From Pseudanabaena sp. (GTDB lineage: Bacteria; Cyanobacteriota; Cyanobacteriia; Pseudanabaenales; Pseudanabaenaceae), in NCBI GenBank assembly GCA_003249035.1, contig QBMK01000022.1, positions 1-63,724 on the forward strand: 63,724 nt of DNA. Direction: 5' to 3'. Shown one piece after another: positions 1-8,154 of this stretch. The translations under genes and the position numbers were made by a program. Numbering within the stretch: the stretch's first letter is position 1; every line of letters starts with the position of its first letter. The notes under the pieces are model-generated. The model searched no databases. It was not told the origin of the DNA and saw only the letters and a program-made list of their open reading frames with translations.

Positions 1-2
1 AC

Positions 3-89
3 ACTATCTACCAACTTAAATTTGGACTTTTGTCTGATTATTTAAAATCCCAACTCAAGCATCCTTCTATCCCTATGGCTCTTGCGTAA
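3..89 (+). CDS. 3' end of an unrecognised gene (partial, enters from the left edge)
   Basis: One frame is open from the window edge to a TAA at 87-89. It gives a 28-residue tail that ends in HPSIPMALA. The composition looks like protein, but I do not recognise the family. The start lies outside the window. Confidence 0.35.
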   Translation, partial: TIYQLKFGLLSDYLKSQLKHPSIPMALA

Positions 90-150
90 GTCCTAAAATA
101 GTGTGATTTTATCTTGATCTCCTGTGAGATTGGCGATCGCAATTTTCTTA

Positions 151-190
151 GTAATTATGTTGTATGTGAGAAGTGCCACAACATAATTAC
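151..190. repeat. 13-bp perfect inverted repeat with a 14-nt loop
   Basis: GTAATTATGTTGT (151-163) is the exact reverse complement of 178-190. There is no T-run after either arm. It lies just downstream of the kinase remnant (minus strand) and of the partial gene at the left edge, so it could be a weak bidirectional terminator or an operator. Confidence 0.55.
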
Positions 191-206
191 ATTGCATGAC
201 TAGCCT

Positions 207-371
207 TTATTGAATCATTGGTAAATGAATCATAAATAAACTGCCTTGACCGCGATCGCTTTTGACCGCAATCTGACCTTGGTGATGATGCACGATCGCT
301 TGGGCGATCGCCAAGCCTAAACCCGTCCCTCCCGTTTTGCGAGTGCGATCGCCATTAAATAATGACAATAC
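207..371 (-). pseudogene. Remnant: C-terminal end of a sensor histidine kinase
   Basis: On the minus strand about 50 codons end at a TAA (207-209). They carry the G2 box of a histidine-kinase ATPase domain (GGTGLGLAIA), followed by the usual tail IVHHHQGQIAVKSDRGQGS. An in-frame stop lies at 372-374, and the H box, N box and sensor part are absent. It sits beside a metal exporter and a DUF305 gene, families often controlled by two-component systems such as NrsRS or CopRS. It is probably a dead relic of such a regulator, though which one cannot be told. Confidence 0.75.
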
Positions 372-390
372 CTATCTCAACCCAACAAAA

Positions 391-1785
391 ATGCCACAGG
401 TTCCCTCGTCATTACGATGCCTCAATAATGCAACTTTTGCCAGACTCTACACGGCTCAGACTATCAGCTTATTTGGTGACGCTCTGACATGGTTAGGACT
501 GGCTTTACTAGCTTTTGAACTAGCGGGGAAAGATAGTGCTGTAATTCTTTCTGTGGCTCTGACCTTGCGGGTAACTGCCTTTGTAATTCTCTCACCGATC
601 GCAGGGGCGATCGCCGATCGCTTAGATCGCAAACTAATTCTCGTCATCACCCATATTGCACGGATGTTGATTGTAGGCACTATGCCCTTTGTCAATGCAA
701 TTTGGCAGATTTATGTGCTAGTTTTTGCTCTAAATGTATTCAATGCCTTCTTTACGCCAACTTATCAAGCCACGATTCCCTTAGTCACAGGTAAAGCTGA
801 ATATGCAGGTGCGATCGCCCTTTCTGCGGCGACTTATCAACTACTAGGTGTATTAGGTCCTGTCATTGCTGGCATTGTATCAGCTTGGATTGGCGCAAGA
901 CAGATATTTTTCCTAGATGCAATTTCCTTCTTAATTGCCGCAATTTTGATTTTCACACTTCCAAATCAACTTAGAGTAGAGCAGCACGAAAATATAGAAG
1001 AATCTCCAAAGGGAGCGATCGCTAAAATTATTGTTGATGTAAAAGAAGGAACCACTCGCTTATTTGCTAATGCTTTTATTCGCTATGCACTCCTTCTGCA
1101 ACTTGTAGCATCGATCGCAGGAGCGCAAATTTTAGTAAATACCGTCGGCTACATCAAAGGAACTCTCAAACTGAGCAGCATTGAATACGGTTGGGTAATG
1201 GCTGCTTTTGGGATTGGGGCAACCATAGCGGCGGTAACTGTAGGCGCAATTCAAGAGAAATGGGAACGTACAGTTTTAGTTCTATTTGGTGCGGTTATGA
1301 TTACTTCAGCAATTTTACCTGCGAATTATGTTGGTTTAGAGCCACTAATGCTACTTTGGGCGATCGCAGGAATGGGACAGGTTTTAGTAAATCTACCAAC
1401 TCAGACTCTCATCGCCGATCAGATTCCTGCTAACTTTCAGGGACGAGTTTATGGCGCACATTTTGCTTGGAGTCATCTATGGTGGGCGATCGCTTATCCC
1501 ATTGCAGGTTGCTTAGGAAGTCAAGGTAATATATCTTTCTTTTACGGAAGCTTGATTGGGTTTGCCCTTCTTGCAATAGTTCAGATATTGCTAGCACCTA
1601 AAACCCATGAACATCAACATGAATATCTCTGGCATGAACACGAGCATACTCACGATCAACACCATCAACACGATCATCCTGAAGATGTATTACTAACGGA
1701 ACCACATACCCATGATCATGAACATTTCTCTATACGCCATAGACACGCTCATTATACTGATACTCATCACCTTCACAGCCATTAA
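391..1785 (+). CDS. MFS transporter with His-rich C-terminal tail, NrsD/NreB-like metal (probably nickel) exporter
   Basis: The product has about 464 residues and an MFS fold: an N-terminal half opening with FGDALTWLGLALLAFEL, then the loop ADRLDRK after the second or third helix, and twelve predicted helices. The last 60 or so residues are packed with His, Asp and Glu (HEHEHTHDQHHQHDH), as in the nickel exporters NrsD and NreB. I chose the ATG at 391 because the frame upstream runs through the kinase remnant and has only a TTG. It probably exports Ni or Co across the plasma membrane, with the tail sensing or buffering the metal. The substrate is inferred. Confidence 0.8.
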   Translation: MPQVPSSLRCLNNATFARLYTAQTISLFGDALTWLGLALLAFELAGKDSAVILSVALTLRVTAFVILSPIAGAIADRLDRKLILVITHIARMLIVGTMPFVNAIWQIYVLVFALNVFNAFFTPTYQATIPLVTGKAEYAGAIALSAATYQLLGVLGPVIAGIVSAWIGARQIFFLDAISFLIAAILIFTLPNQLRVEQHENIEESPKGAIAKIIVDVKEGTTRLFANAFIRYALLLQLVASIAGAQILVNTVGYIKGTLKLSSIEYGWVMAAFGIGATIAAVTVGAIQEKWERTVLVLFGAVMITSAILPANYVGLEPLMLLWAIAGMGQVLVNLPTQTLIADQIPANFQGRVYGAHFAWSHLWWAIAYPIAGCLGSQGNISFFYGSLIGFALLAIVQILLAPKTHEHQHEYLWHEHEHTHDQHHQHDHPEDVLLTEPHTHDHEHFSIRHRHAHYTDTHHLHSH

Positions 1786-1807
1786 GCATACTTAAGACAT
1801 AGTGTGA

Positions 1808-1824
1808 TTTCATCTCCATTTCAT
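1808..1824 (+). promoter_or_regulatory. Direct repeat TTTCAT-N5-TTTCAT upstream of a DUF305 gene
   Basis: Two TTTCAT half-sites lie 11 bp apart, one helical turn, 46 bp before the DUF305 start. The same arrangement with the same spacing occurs at 3257-3273. Tandem 6-bp half-sites 11 bp apart are typical of OmpR/PhoB-class response regulators. Binding by a copper or nickel regulator is inferred. Confidence 0.5.
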
Positions 1825-1869
1825 TTTTTAGTTCTAAACTCTAGTCGATAACTAAAAAATTTAAATCCT

Positions 1870-2586
1870 ATGAATTTTCCTAAATTAAATATTCTTTCTC
1901 ACGGCTTAGGTTTAGCAGCGATCGCCTCGATTGCAACATTCGCTTTAGCTGCTTGTACTACAACAACCAATTCAGAAACATCTGCTACCAAAAGTCCTAT
2001 TGCGGTGACACCTAGCTCTTCTACACCTTCGATTCCATCGACAATGCATGACATGAATAATATGCATATGGGTAATATGGCGATGGATTTGGGCCCAGCC
2101 GATGCTAACTTTGACCTACGCTTTATTGATGGCATGATTCCCCATCACCAAGGTGCAGTAGCTATGGCAAAAGAAGCTCAGCAAAAATCACAGCGTCCTG
2201 AAATTAAAAATCTAGCCGATGAGATCGTCAAAGCTCAAACTAAAGAAATTGCCGAATTACAGAATTGGCGCAAACAGTGGTATGCCTCGGCTGGGAATAA
2301 GCCTATGGCTTATGATGCCAAAATGGGACGCATGATGGACATGAGCCAAGACCAGATTAACGGAATGATGATGAGTCAAGATTTAGGCGCAAAGGATGCC
2401 GATTTCGACCTACGGTTTATTAATGCGATGATTCCCCATCATGAGGGTGCAGTAACAATGGCACAAAATGCTGCAACTAAGTCCACTCGCCCAGAGATTA
2501 AGAAACTTGCCCAAGATATTATTTCTTCACAACAAGCAGAAATCAAACAGATGCAGGAATGGAGAAAGGCTTGGTATAAAAAATAG
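1870..2586 (+). CDS. DUF305 lipoprotein with two DUF305 domains (CopM-like copper-binding protein)
   Basis: The 238-residue product has an N-terminal hydrophobic segment and a lipobox ending at Cys29 (LAAC), so it is probably lipid-anchored. There are two DUF305 domains, at about residues 77-137 and 176-236. Each has the conserved MIPHH motif (MIPHHQGAV, MIPHHEGAV) and ends in a Trp-Arg-Lys-x-Trp-Tyr-like helix. The linkers are rich in Met and His (HDMNNMHMGNM). Cyanobacterial DUF305 proteins such as CopM bind copper outside the cytoplasm. This gene opens the copper island. Confidence 0.85.
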   Translation: MNFPKLNILSHGLGLAAIASIATFALAACTTTTNSETSATKSPIAVTPSSSTPSIPSTMHDMNNMHMGNMAMDLGPADANFDLRFIDGMIPHHQGAVAMAKEAQQKSQRPEIKNLADEIVKAQTKEIAELQNWRKQWYASAGNKPMAYDAKMGRMMDMSQDQINGMMMSQDLGAKDADFDLRFINAMIPHHEGAVTMAQNAATKSTRPEIKKLAQDIISSQQAEIKQMQEWRKAWYKK

Positions 2587-2703
2587 GTGATTGTCAAACT
2601 AGCCGTTGCTCCTAGCAATTCCCAAATCCTTTATGCTGCAAACGAAAAGAATCAAGTTTTTCAATCTCAAAATACTGGCAAAACTTGGAAAATATTGAGC
2701 TAA
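2587..2703 (+). pseudogene. Remnant: C-terminal end of a BNR/Asp-box repeat protein
   Basis: Directly after the DUF305 stop, an open stretch of 38 codons reads like the last blade of a BNR-repeat protein. It contains LAVAPSNSQILYAANE and an Asp-box-like S-x-N-x-G-K-T-W. The rest of the gene is missing. With the decayed copA start that follows, it suggests a former order DUF305, BNR protein, copA that has collapsed. Confidence 0.6.
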
Positions 2704-2705
2704 AA

Positions 2706-2747
2706 ATGAGTAAAGTTACACTTGATTTACCCAGAATGCGCTGTACT
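2706..2747 (+). pseudogene. Decayed duplicate of the copA 5' end
   Basis: The bases match the start of the intact copper ATPase at 5334. ATGAGTAAAGTTAC is identical, then the sequences drift. Here it reads MSKVTLDLPRMRC, against [13 protein letters not shown] in the real gene. The frame is lost soon after the first Cys of the metal-binding motif. The neighbouring minus-strand membrane gene now ends inside this relic. Confidence 0.7.
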
Positions 2748-3203
2748 CAACATATAACGTTTAGCCATATATAGAACTAGCGGGGGCAAGATTAGCCATT
2801 GCAATAGCGGTAGCCAACTAATGTCAATAACTGGCACGAGAAGCACTGAAACGCCGTAAAGTTTAGCAATGTGGATGCGATAAATTTCTGAAATGAGGGT
2901 GTATATCCAACCTAGAGCCGTAAATAGTAATGTTGATTTCCAATTGTTTCTGAGCATCCATTTGCGCGATCGATATAACCCAGCTACCATCCATCCACTA
3001 ATCACAGTAATTACTCCATCTCCTACAGTGCAGTGGGTAATGTAGTTGACCTTATCTGACAAAGTAGGCATCGCGTAGAAGTCAAAGTAGGGTGATTCCC
3101 AAACTTCATAGACGAAGTGCAGTAAAAAGGCGAATAAAAATAAATTTGTTTCTGGTGCAGCTAAAATTCGATCTATCCATTGGGTTAATAGCTTTTTCAT
3201 CAC
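2727..3203 (-). CDS. Unrecognised integral membrane protein, 158 residues
   Basis: About four hydrophobic segments are visible (around residues 18-35, 55-75, 90-110, 120-145), with a conserved-looking FAFLLHFVYEVWESPYFD. No family is recognised. The last six or so codons lie in the decayed copA fragment, so the native C-terminus has probably been replaced. It diverges from the copper-store gene, and a TTTCAT direct repeat sits 54 bp upstream, which suggests metal-linked regulation. Confidence 0.7.
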   Translation of the reverse strand: MMKKLLTQWIDRILAAPETNLFLFAFLLHFVYEVWESPYFDFYAMPTLSDKVNYITHCTVGDGVITVISGWMVAGLYRSRKWMLRNNWKSTLLFTALGWIYTLISEIYRIHIAKLYGVSVLLVPVIDISWLPLLQWLILPPLVLYMAKRYMLSTAHSG

Positions 3204-3256
3204 AAGTCATTTAGATTTCTATGCTTCAAACAGATTTAGACGAAAAATATTTAGAA

Positions 3257-3273
3257 TTTCATCGTCATTTCAT
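3257..3273 (+). promoter_or_regulatory. Second direct repeat TTTCAT-N5-TTTCAT
   Basis: This is identical in half-sites and spacing to 1808-1824. It lies in the 285-bp divergent region between the membrane-protein gene (start 3203, minus) and the copper-store gene (start 3489, plus). It probably binds the same response regulator. The remaining bases of the region are AT-rich without other clear signals. Confidence 0.5.
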
Positions 3274-3488
3274 AATTGTATAGTACGCTAAATTTAGCAT
3301 TTTATTTGATTAAAAAATAGAGCAAGTATTTGATTGAGAATTATTATATTTGATGTCGCTTTATATTGTAGTTAATCAACTCAATCTAGTAATCAATCAT
3401 TGTCCTAAGTTAATGAAAGAGCAAGATCTTATGCACTATTTATAGCCATTTGCCTTTCAATTACTGTTAGTTAATTACTCAGGAGTTA

Positions 3489-3848
3489 ATGATGTCTACT
3501 GCTACCCAAACTCGTAAGCCTTTGCTAGAAACTTGTATTCAGCAATGTTTTGACTGTCTGCGTGAATGTGAATCTTGTGGCGATGCCTGTCTAAGTCATG
3601 ACAAAGCACAAATGATGACTCTATGTATTAAGCTATGTCGAGATTGCGCTGACCTTTGTTCTCTCTGTCTCCAATTTATGTTTCGCAATTCTGAGTTTCA
3701 TGCTCACTTATGCGGGGTTTGTGCTGAAGCTTGCGATCGCTGTGCTACTGAATGTGAAAAGCACGATCATGATGAGAACTGTAAAAAATGTGCCGCCGCT
3801 TGTCGTCGTTGTGCTGAATCCTGCCGTCAAATGGCAACTGCTAAATAA
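3489..3848 (+). CDS. Cys-rich four-helix-bundle copper-storage protein (Csp/DUF326-like)
   Basis: The 119 residues hold about 20 Cys, in spaced pairs along four helices (CIQQCFDCLRECESCGDAC, then LCIKLCRDCADLCSLC, then CGVCAEACDRCATEC, then CKKCAAACRRCAESC). This is the pattern of cytosolic copper-storage proteins of the Csp3 type, whose thiols line the bundle and hold many Cu(I) ions. No signal peptide is seen. AGGAGT precedes the ATG. Its place between DUF305 and CopA genes fits copper buffering. Confidence 0.85.
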   Translation: MMSTATQTRKPLLETCIQQCFDCLRECESCGDACLSHDKAQMMTLCIKLCRDCADLCSLCLQFMFRNSEFHAHLCGVCAEACDRCATECEKHDHDENCKKCAAACRRCAESCRQMATAK

Positions 3849-3949
3849 ATCATAAAGCAATTTCTATGGGTAGGCTCTGGAGGACGCTTTGGAGTCTACT
3901 TGAATCATTATTTTAAGGGCAAAATCTAATTAATATTATGGTCGAATCA

Positions 3950-4690
3950 ATGAATAAGAAGTTTTTGATTTACAGTCTGGTGGGATTACTCAGTAGTGGT
4001 GCTATTGCTGGTCTTGCCAACAGTATTCAGGCTCAATCATTACCTGCGTCAAAAAATCCTCAAACAATGCGATCGGTTCAAGTCGATCGGGACTTTATCG
4101 AAATGATGATTCCTCATCACCAAAATGCGATCGCTATGGCTGACCTTGCTTTAACTCGTTCCCAACGCCCAGAAGTTAAGAAAATGGCTGAAGCGATTAA
4201 ACAAGATCAAACTCGTGAAATTCAAGAAATGCGTACTTGGTATAAACAATGGTACGGCAAAGAAGTTCCTTTAAGCTCAATGACTGTCATGGGAATGATG
4301 GGAAACCCTCCTAAGCAAGGTTCTGGTTCACCCATGATGAGCATGATGAGCGAAGGCTCTCCCATGATGAATATGGGAAAGGACAGTATGAGTATGGGAC
4401 AGAACATGATCGCCATGGGACATAGCATGATGAGCATGGGACAGAACATGATGAACATGGGACATAGCATGATGAGTATGGACATGGATGCGCTCAAGAC
4501 AGCTTCGGATTTTGATAAGGAATTTGTGCGCCAAATGGTTCCCCATCATCAAATGGCGGTGATGATGTCTCAGATGGCATCTACTCGTACTACTCGTCCA
4601 GAAATCCGTACTTTGGCTGCGTCAATCATCAAATCTCAGAATGCTGAGATTGCCCAAATGAAAGGATGGCAGCAAGCTTGGAATCGATAA
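3950..4690 (+). CDS. Exported DUF305 protein with Met-rich linker
   Basis: The product has about 246 residues. A cleavable-looking signal peptide (NKKFLIYSLVGLLSSGAIAG) ends near residue 30. Two DUF305 domains carry MIPHHQNAI and MVPHHQMAV. They are joined by an unusual linker of about 70 residues rich in Met, Gly and Ser (MSMGQNMIAMGHSMMSM), partly built from a 42-bp tandem repeat. Met-rich stretches bind Cu(I) in periplasmic copper proteins, and the role as a copper chelator is inferred. I prefer the ATG at 3950 over 3938 because it begins the signal peptide. Confidence 0.82.
   Translation: MNKKFLIYSLVGLLSSGAIAGLANSIQAQSLPASKNPQTMRSVQVDRDFIEMMIPHHQNAIAMADLALTRSQRPEVKKMAEAIKQDQTREIQEMRTWYKQWYGKEVPLSSMTVMGMMGNPPKQGSGSPMMSMMSEGSPMMNMGKDSMSMGQNMIAMGHSMMSMGQNMMNMGHSMMSMDMDALKTASDFDKEFVRQMVPHHQMAVMMSQMASTRTTRPEIRTLAASIIKSQNAEIAQMKGWQQAWNR
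4396..4479 (+). repeat. 42-bp tandem repeat, two copies, coding a Met-rich 14-residue unit
   Basis: Units 4396-4437 and 4438-4479 are nearly identical and encode GQNMIAMGHSMMSM and GQNMMNMGHSMMSM. Such in-frame repeats can change the length of the linker by slippage. Confidence 0.75.
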
Positions 4691-4762
4691 TCTAGCTTGT
4701 TTAATAGAGTAGGCGATTTCTGCGGCGTACCGCCGTTAGTTTGGGTAATAGCTTAATAATTA

Positions 4763-4794
4763 CCATAAGCAGACTTCAAGAAGTCTGCTTATGG
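4763..4794. terminator. 15-bp perfect hairpin with 2-nt loop
   Basis: CCATAAGCAGACTTC (4763-4777) pairs with 4780-4794 around AA. It sits between the DUF305 gene and the copper chaperone, both plus strand. It has no T-run and may be a terminator or an RNA processing or stability element. Confidence 0.55.
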
Positions 4795-4824
4795 CGATCA
4801 GTATAAAAAATAAGGTTTAATATT

Positions 4825-5019
4825 ATGAAACTCCAATTAAATGTTCCTGACATGACCTGTGGCGGCTGTGTGAATGCCATTACTTATGCGGTTAAAACAG
4901 TCGATGCGAACGCTTCTATTCATGGCGATCCAAAAACCAAGATTGTATTAGTGGAAACTGAATCTTCTGAAGTTGCTATTAAGAATGCAATTACGGCGGC
5001 TGGCTATCAAGTAAACTAA
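4825..5019 (+). CDS. Atx1/CopZ-like copper chaperone (HMA domain)
   Basis: This 64-residue single HMA domain has the metal site MTCGGC at about residues 10-15 and the ferredoxin-like beta-alpha-beta-beta-alpha-beta pattern ending AAGYQVN. It carries Cu(I) in the cytosol to P-type ATPases. Its position just before copA fits that partner. Confidence 0.88.
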   Translation: MKLQLNVPDMTCGGCVNAITYAVKTVDANASIHGDPKTKIVLVETESSEVAIKNAITAAGYQVN

Positions 5020-5027
5020 TTTAGAGA

Positions 5028-5261
5028 ATGAATTCCATGAATCTTAAAGAACCAAATAATCAGGACAGTAGCGAATCGAAAGATTCTGATAAGTCTGGCA
5101 TGAAGATGATGATGTGGATGATGATCGCCTGTTGCGCTATCCCGATCGCTATCATCTTTTTTACAGGAGGAGGTTTAGGCTGGTGGCTAGGACGCTCTAA
5201 CCAACAACCATCTCCTCAACCAACTAGCCAGCCAAGCAATTCCCAAAAACCTCAGAACTAG
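5028..5261 (+). CDS. Small single-span membrane protein in the copper operon
   Basis: The 77 residues comprise a polar N-terminus, the Met-rich MKMMMWMMIACCAIPIAIIF leading into one transmembrane helix, then GGGLGWWLG and a Pro/Gln/Ser-rich tail. It starts 8 bp after the chaperone stop; a second ATG at 5037 is also possible. The function is unknown. Met and Cys in the membrane segment, together with the operon context, suggest a copper-related accessory. Confidence 0.65.
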   Translation: MNSMNLKEPNNQDSSESKDSDKSGMKMMMWMMIACCAIPIAIIFFTGGGLGWWLGRSNQQPSPQPTSQPSNSQKPQN

Positions 5262-5333
5262 TAATGTTATGCTAGATTCCGCTCAAAATTGCTAAGTCGA
5301 TAAAACCAAACATTGATTTAAAAAGGATTCAAA

Positions 5334-7571
5334 ATGAGTAAAGTTACGCTTAACTTACGCGGAATGCATTGCGCTTCTTGTGCCAATAGTATTCAATCGG
5401 CGACTCGTTCTATATCTGGTGTTGTTAGTAGTAATGTTAATTTTGCCACTGAAGAAGTAGCGGTTGAATTTGATGAGAAAAAAACATCTACTTCTGCTAT
5501 TCAGAAAATAATTAAGGATATTGGCTATGAAGCGATTCTGCCAGATCAAGTAGATGGAGACTCTGACAAGAAAGCTAGACTGACTGAAAATCAAGACTTA
5601 ACCCGTAAAGTATGGGTGGGTGCGGTGATTGGCGTAATATTGGTAATCGGTTCGCTACCGATGATGACAGGATTGCAGATTCCATTAATTCCTGAATGGT
5701 TACATAATCGCTGGTTTCAGTTGGCGATCGCTCTTCCAGTCCAGTTATGGTGTGGGAGTTCTTTTTATATTGGTGCTTGGAAAGCATTCAAGAATCACAC
5801 TGCCACGATGGATACGTTAATCGCATTGGGAACTCTTGCGGCTTTTTCCTACTCAATCACTGTCACTTTAAATCCTACTTTCTTTATTTCTCAAGGTTTA
5901 CAGCCTGAAGTTTACTATGAAGTATCGGTAATCGTGATTACGTTAATTCTCTTGGGTAAATTATTTGAAAATCGAGCTAAAGGAGAAACATCTGACGCTA
6001 TTCGTAAGTTAATAGGATTGCAAGCAAAGACAGCGCGAGTCTTGCGTGATGGCAAAGAGTCAGATATTCCGATTGAAGATGTGCAAATTAACGATATTGT
6101 GCTGGTGCGCCCAGGGGAAAAAATTCCTGTCGATGGTGAAGCGATCGCAGGTAACTCGACAGTCGATGAGTCAATGGTGACTGGCGAAAGTATTCCCATT
6201 GAGAAAAAGGTAGGCGATCGCGTAATTGGCGCAACGATGAATAAATCTGGCAGTCTGCAAATCAAAGCGCTTCATCTTGGTAAAGACTCAGTTCTCTCGC
6301 AAATTGTGGAACTTGTGAAGGATGCGCAAGGCTCAAAAGCACCGATCCAGAGACTTGCTGACCAAGTGACAGGTTGGTTTGTGCCAGTCGTAATTTCTAT
6401 AGCGATCGCCACCTTCATCATCTGGTTTGAAATCATGGGAAATATTACCTTAGCAACGATTTCTGCTGTAGGTGTGTTGATTATTGCTTGTCCCTGTGCG
6501 CTAGGTCTAGCGGCTCCAACTTCGATTATGGTAGGCACTGGTAAAGGTGCTGAGAACGGAATTTTAATTAAAGATGCGGGTAGTTTAGAACTTGCCCATA
6601 AAATTCAAACTATCGTTTTAGATAAAACGGGAACTTTGACTGAAGGAAAGCCAGTTGTTACGGATGTCTTTGCTCTCAACAAGAATGATGATGAATTATT
6701 GAAATTAGTAGCAGCAATCGAGCGTAATTCTGAACATCCTTTAGCAGAAGCGGTTGTGAACTATGCTAAACAAAAGGATATTACTATTCCTGAAGTAACT
6801 GAGTTTATGGCGATCGCAGGTAGTGGTGTTCAAGGCAAAGTAGATAATTCCTTAGTGCAGATCGGAACGAGGCGATGGATGGATGAGTTAAAAATTGATA
6901 CTAATGAGATTCATCAATATCAAGACTCATGGGAAACAGGCGGAAAAACTGTTGTTTTAGTTGCAGTTGACAATGTGGCAAGTGGCTTAATTGGCATTGC
7001 GGACAAGCTCAAACCTTCATCTCAAACAGCAGTTGTGGCTTTACAAAGGATGAAAATAGAAGTAGTAATATTGACTGGCGACAATCAATCAACGGCGGAG
7101 GCGATCGCTCGTGAAGTTGGCATTAAGCGCGTATTTGCGGGAGTCAGACCCGATCAAAAAGTTGCCAAAATCAGAGAGTTGCAAGCTGAAGGTAAAGTCG
7201 TAGCGATGGTTGGTGATGGCATTAATGACGCGCCTGCTTTAGCTCAAGCTGATGTTGGTTTAGCGATCGGCACAGGAACAGATGTAGCGATCGCTGCAAG
7301 TGATATCACTCTAATTTCAGGCGATCTGCAAGGTATCGTCACAGCGATTCAACTCAGTCGCGCCACGATTAGCAATATTCAACAAAATCTGTTCTTTGCT
7401 TTTATTTACAACGTCGCAGGGATTCCCATCGCCGCAGGGATTCTTTACCCGTTATTTGGCTGGTTGCTCAATCCGATTATTGCGGGTGGTGCGATGGCGC
7501 TTAGCTCTCTCTCTGTCGTCACCAACGCTTTAAGATTGCGAAACTTTCGTCCTTCTTCAATTAATTTATAG
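5334..7571 (+). CDS. copA: Copper-exporting P1B-type ATPase
   Basis: The 745 residues begin with an N-terminal HMA domain (GMHCASC, about residues 9-15), followed by eight membrane helices. Visible motifs are the actuator-loop TGES, the membrane metal site CPC ([11 protein letters not shown]), the phosphorylation site DKTGT, the nucleotide-binding HP of SEHPLAEA and the hinge [10 protein letters not shown]. It pumps Cu(I) out of the cytosol using ATP. AAAGGA precedes the ATG. The cupredoxin gene follows 8 bp later, so the two are surely cotranscribed. A decayed copy of its start lies at 2706. Confidence 0.93.
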   Translation: MSKVTLNLRGMHCASCANSIQSATRSISGVVSSNVNFATEEVAVEFDEKKTSTSAIQKIIKDIGYEAILPDQVDGDSDKKARLTENQDLTRKVWVGAVIGVILVIGSLPMMTGLQIPLIPEWLHNRWFQLAIALPVQLWCGSSFYIGAWKAFKNHTATMDTLIALGTLAAFSYSITVTLNPTFFISQGLQPEVYYEVSVIVITLILLGKLFENRAKGETSDAIRKLIGLQAKTARVLRDGKESDIPIEDVQINDIVLVRPGEKIPVDGEAIAGNSTVDESMVTGESIPIEKKVGDRVIGATMNKSGSLQIKALHLGKDSVLSQIVELVKDAQGSKAPIQRLADQVTGWFVPVVISIAIATFIIWFEIMGNITLATISAVGVLIIACPCALGLAAPTSIMVGTGKGAENGILIKDAGSLELAHKIQTIVLDKTGTLTEGKPVVTDVFALNKNDDELLKLVAAIERNSEHPLAEAVVNYAKQKDITIPEVTEFMAIAGSGVQGKVDNSLVQIGTRRWMDELKIDTNEIHQYQDSWETGGKTVVLVAVDNVASGLIGIADKLKPSSQTAVVALQRMKIEVVILTGDNQSTAEAIAREVGIKRVFAGVRPDQKVAKIRELQAEGKVVAMVGDGINDAPALAQADVGLAIGTGTDVAIAASDITLISGDLQGIVTAIQLSRATISNIQQNLFFAFIYNVAGIPIAAGILYPLFGWLLNPIIAGGAMALSSLSVVTNALRLRNFRPSSINL

Positions 7572-7579
7572 GAACAACT

Positions 7580-8086
7580 ATGAAAAAACATCAAGCGATC
7601 GCTATTCTAGTCAGCATTGGTTTATCTTTTGGCATAGTTTCTACTATGTCGGCAGAAGAGATGAGTAAACATAATTCATCGACTGAAAGATTTCAACCAA
7701 TTGAGCAACCTATAGCTCTTAAAATTGCGATCGCTGTAGGAGGTCTATCTCTAATGGTTGCTCAACTGTGGTGGTTCCTTTTGAGCAAGCCCAAATCTCA
7801 AAAAGCAGAAATTAGTGACGGCATTCAGGAAGTCACAATCACTGTTGATGGTGGCTATGTTCCTTCACTGGTAACAGTTAAGCGTGGTCAGCCCGTGCGA
7901 TTGCAGTTCGATCGTCGCGATCCTAGTAGTTGCTTAGAAAAAGTTCTTTTTCCTGATTTCCATGTTGCTCAAGATTTGGTTCTCAATCAGACTACATCAG
8001 TAGAGTTTACGCCTCAGACTGTGGGAATGTTTCAGTTTAGCTGTGGTATGGGTATGTTTCATGGCGCGATCGCTGTGGAGGATTAA
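7580..8086 (+). CDS. Membrane-anchored cupredoxin-domain protein
   Basis: The product has 168 residues: a signal or first helix at residues 5-25, a second helix at about 47-70 (ALKIAIAVGGLSLMVAQLWW), then a cupredoxin-type beta-barrel. Candidate copper ligands are the Cys of PSSCLEKV, the His of FHVAQDL and the C-terminal C-G-M-G-M-F-H-G cluster. Similar proteins often follow copper ATPases. A role in accepting exported copper at the outer face of the membrane is inferred. Confidence 0.8.
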   Translation: MKKHQAIAILVSIGLSFGIVSTMSAEEMSKHNSSTERFQPIEQPIALKIAIAVGGLSLMVAQLWWFLLSKPKSQKAEISDGIQEVTITVDGGYVPSLVTVKRGQPVRLQFDRRDPSSCLEKVLFPDFHVAQDLVLNQTTSVEFTPQTVGMFQFSCGMGMFHGAIAVED

Positions 8087-8154
8087 TCTAAATAATTTGA
8101 AGAGTATGAAAGTAAAAATTAGGAGTGAAATACTTTTGCATTTCAGCCTTAGAA

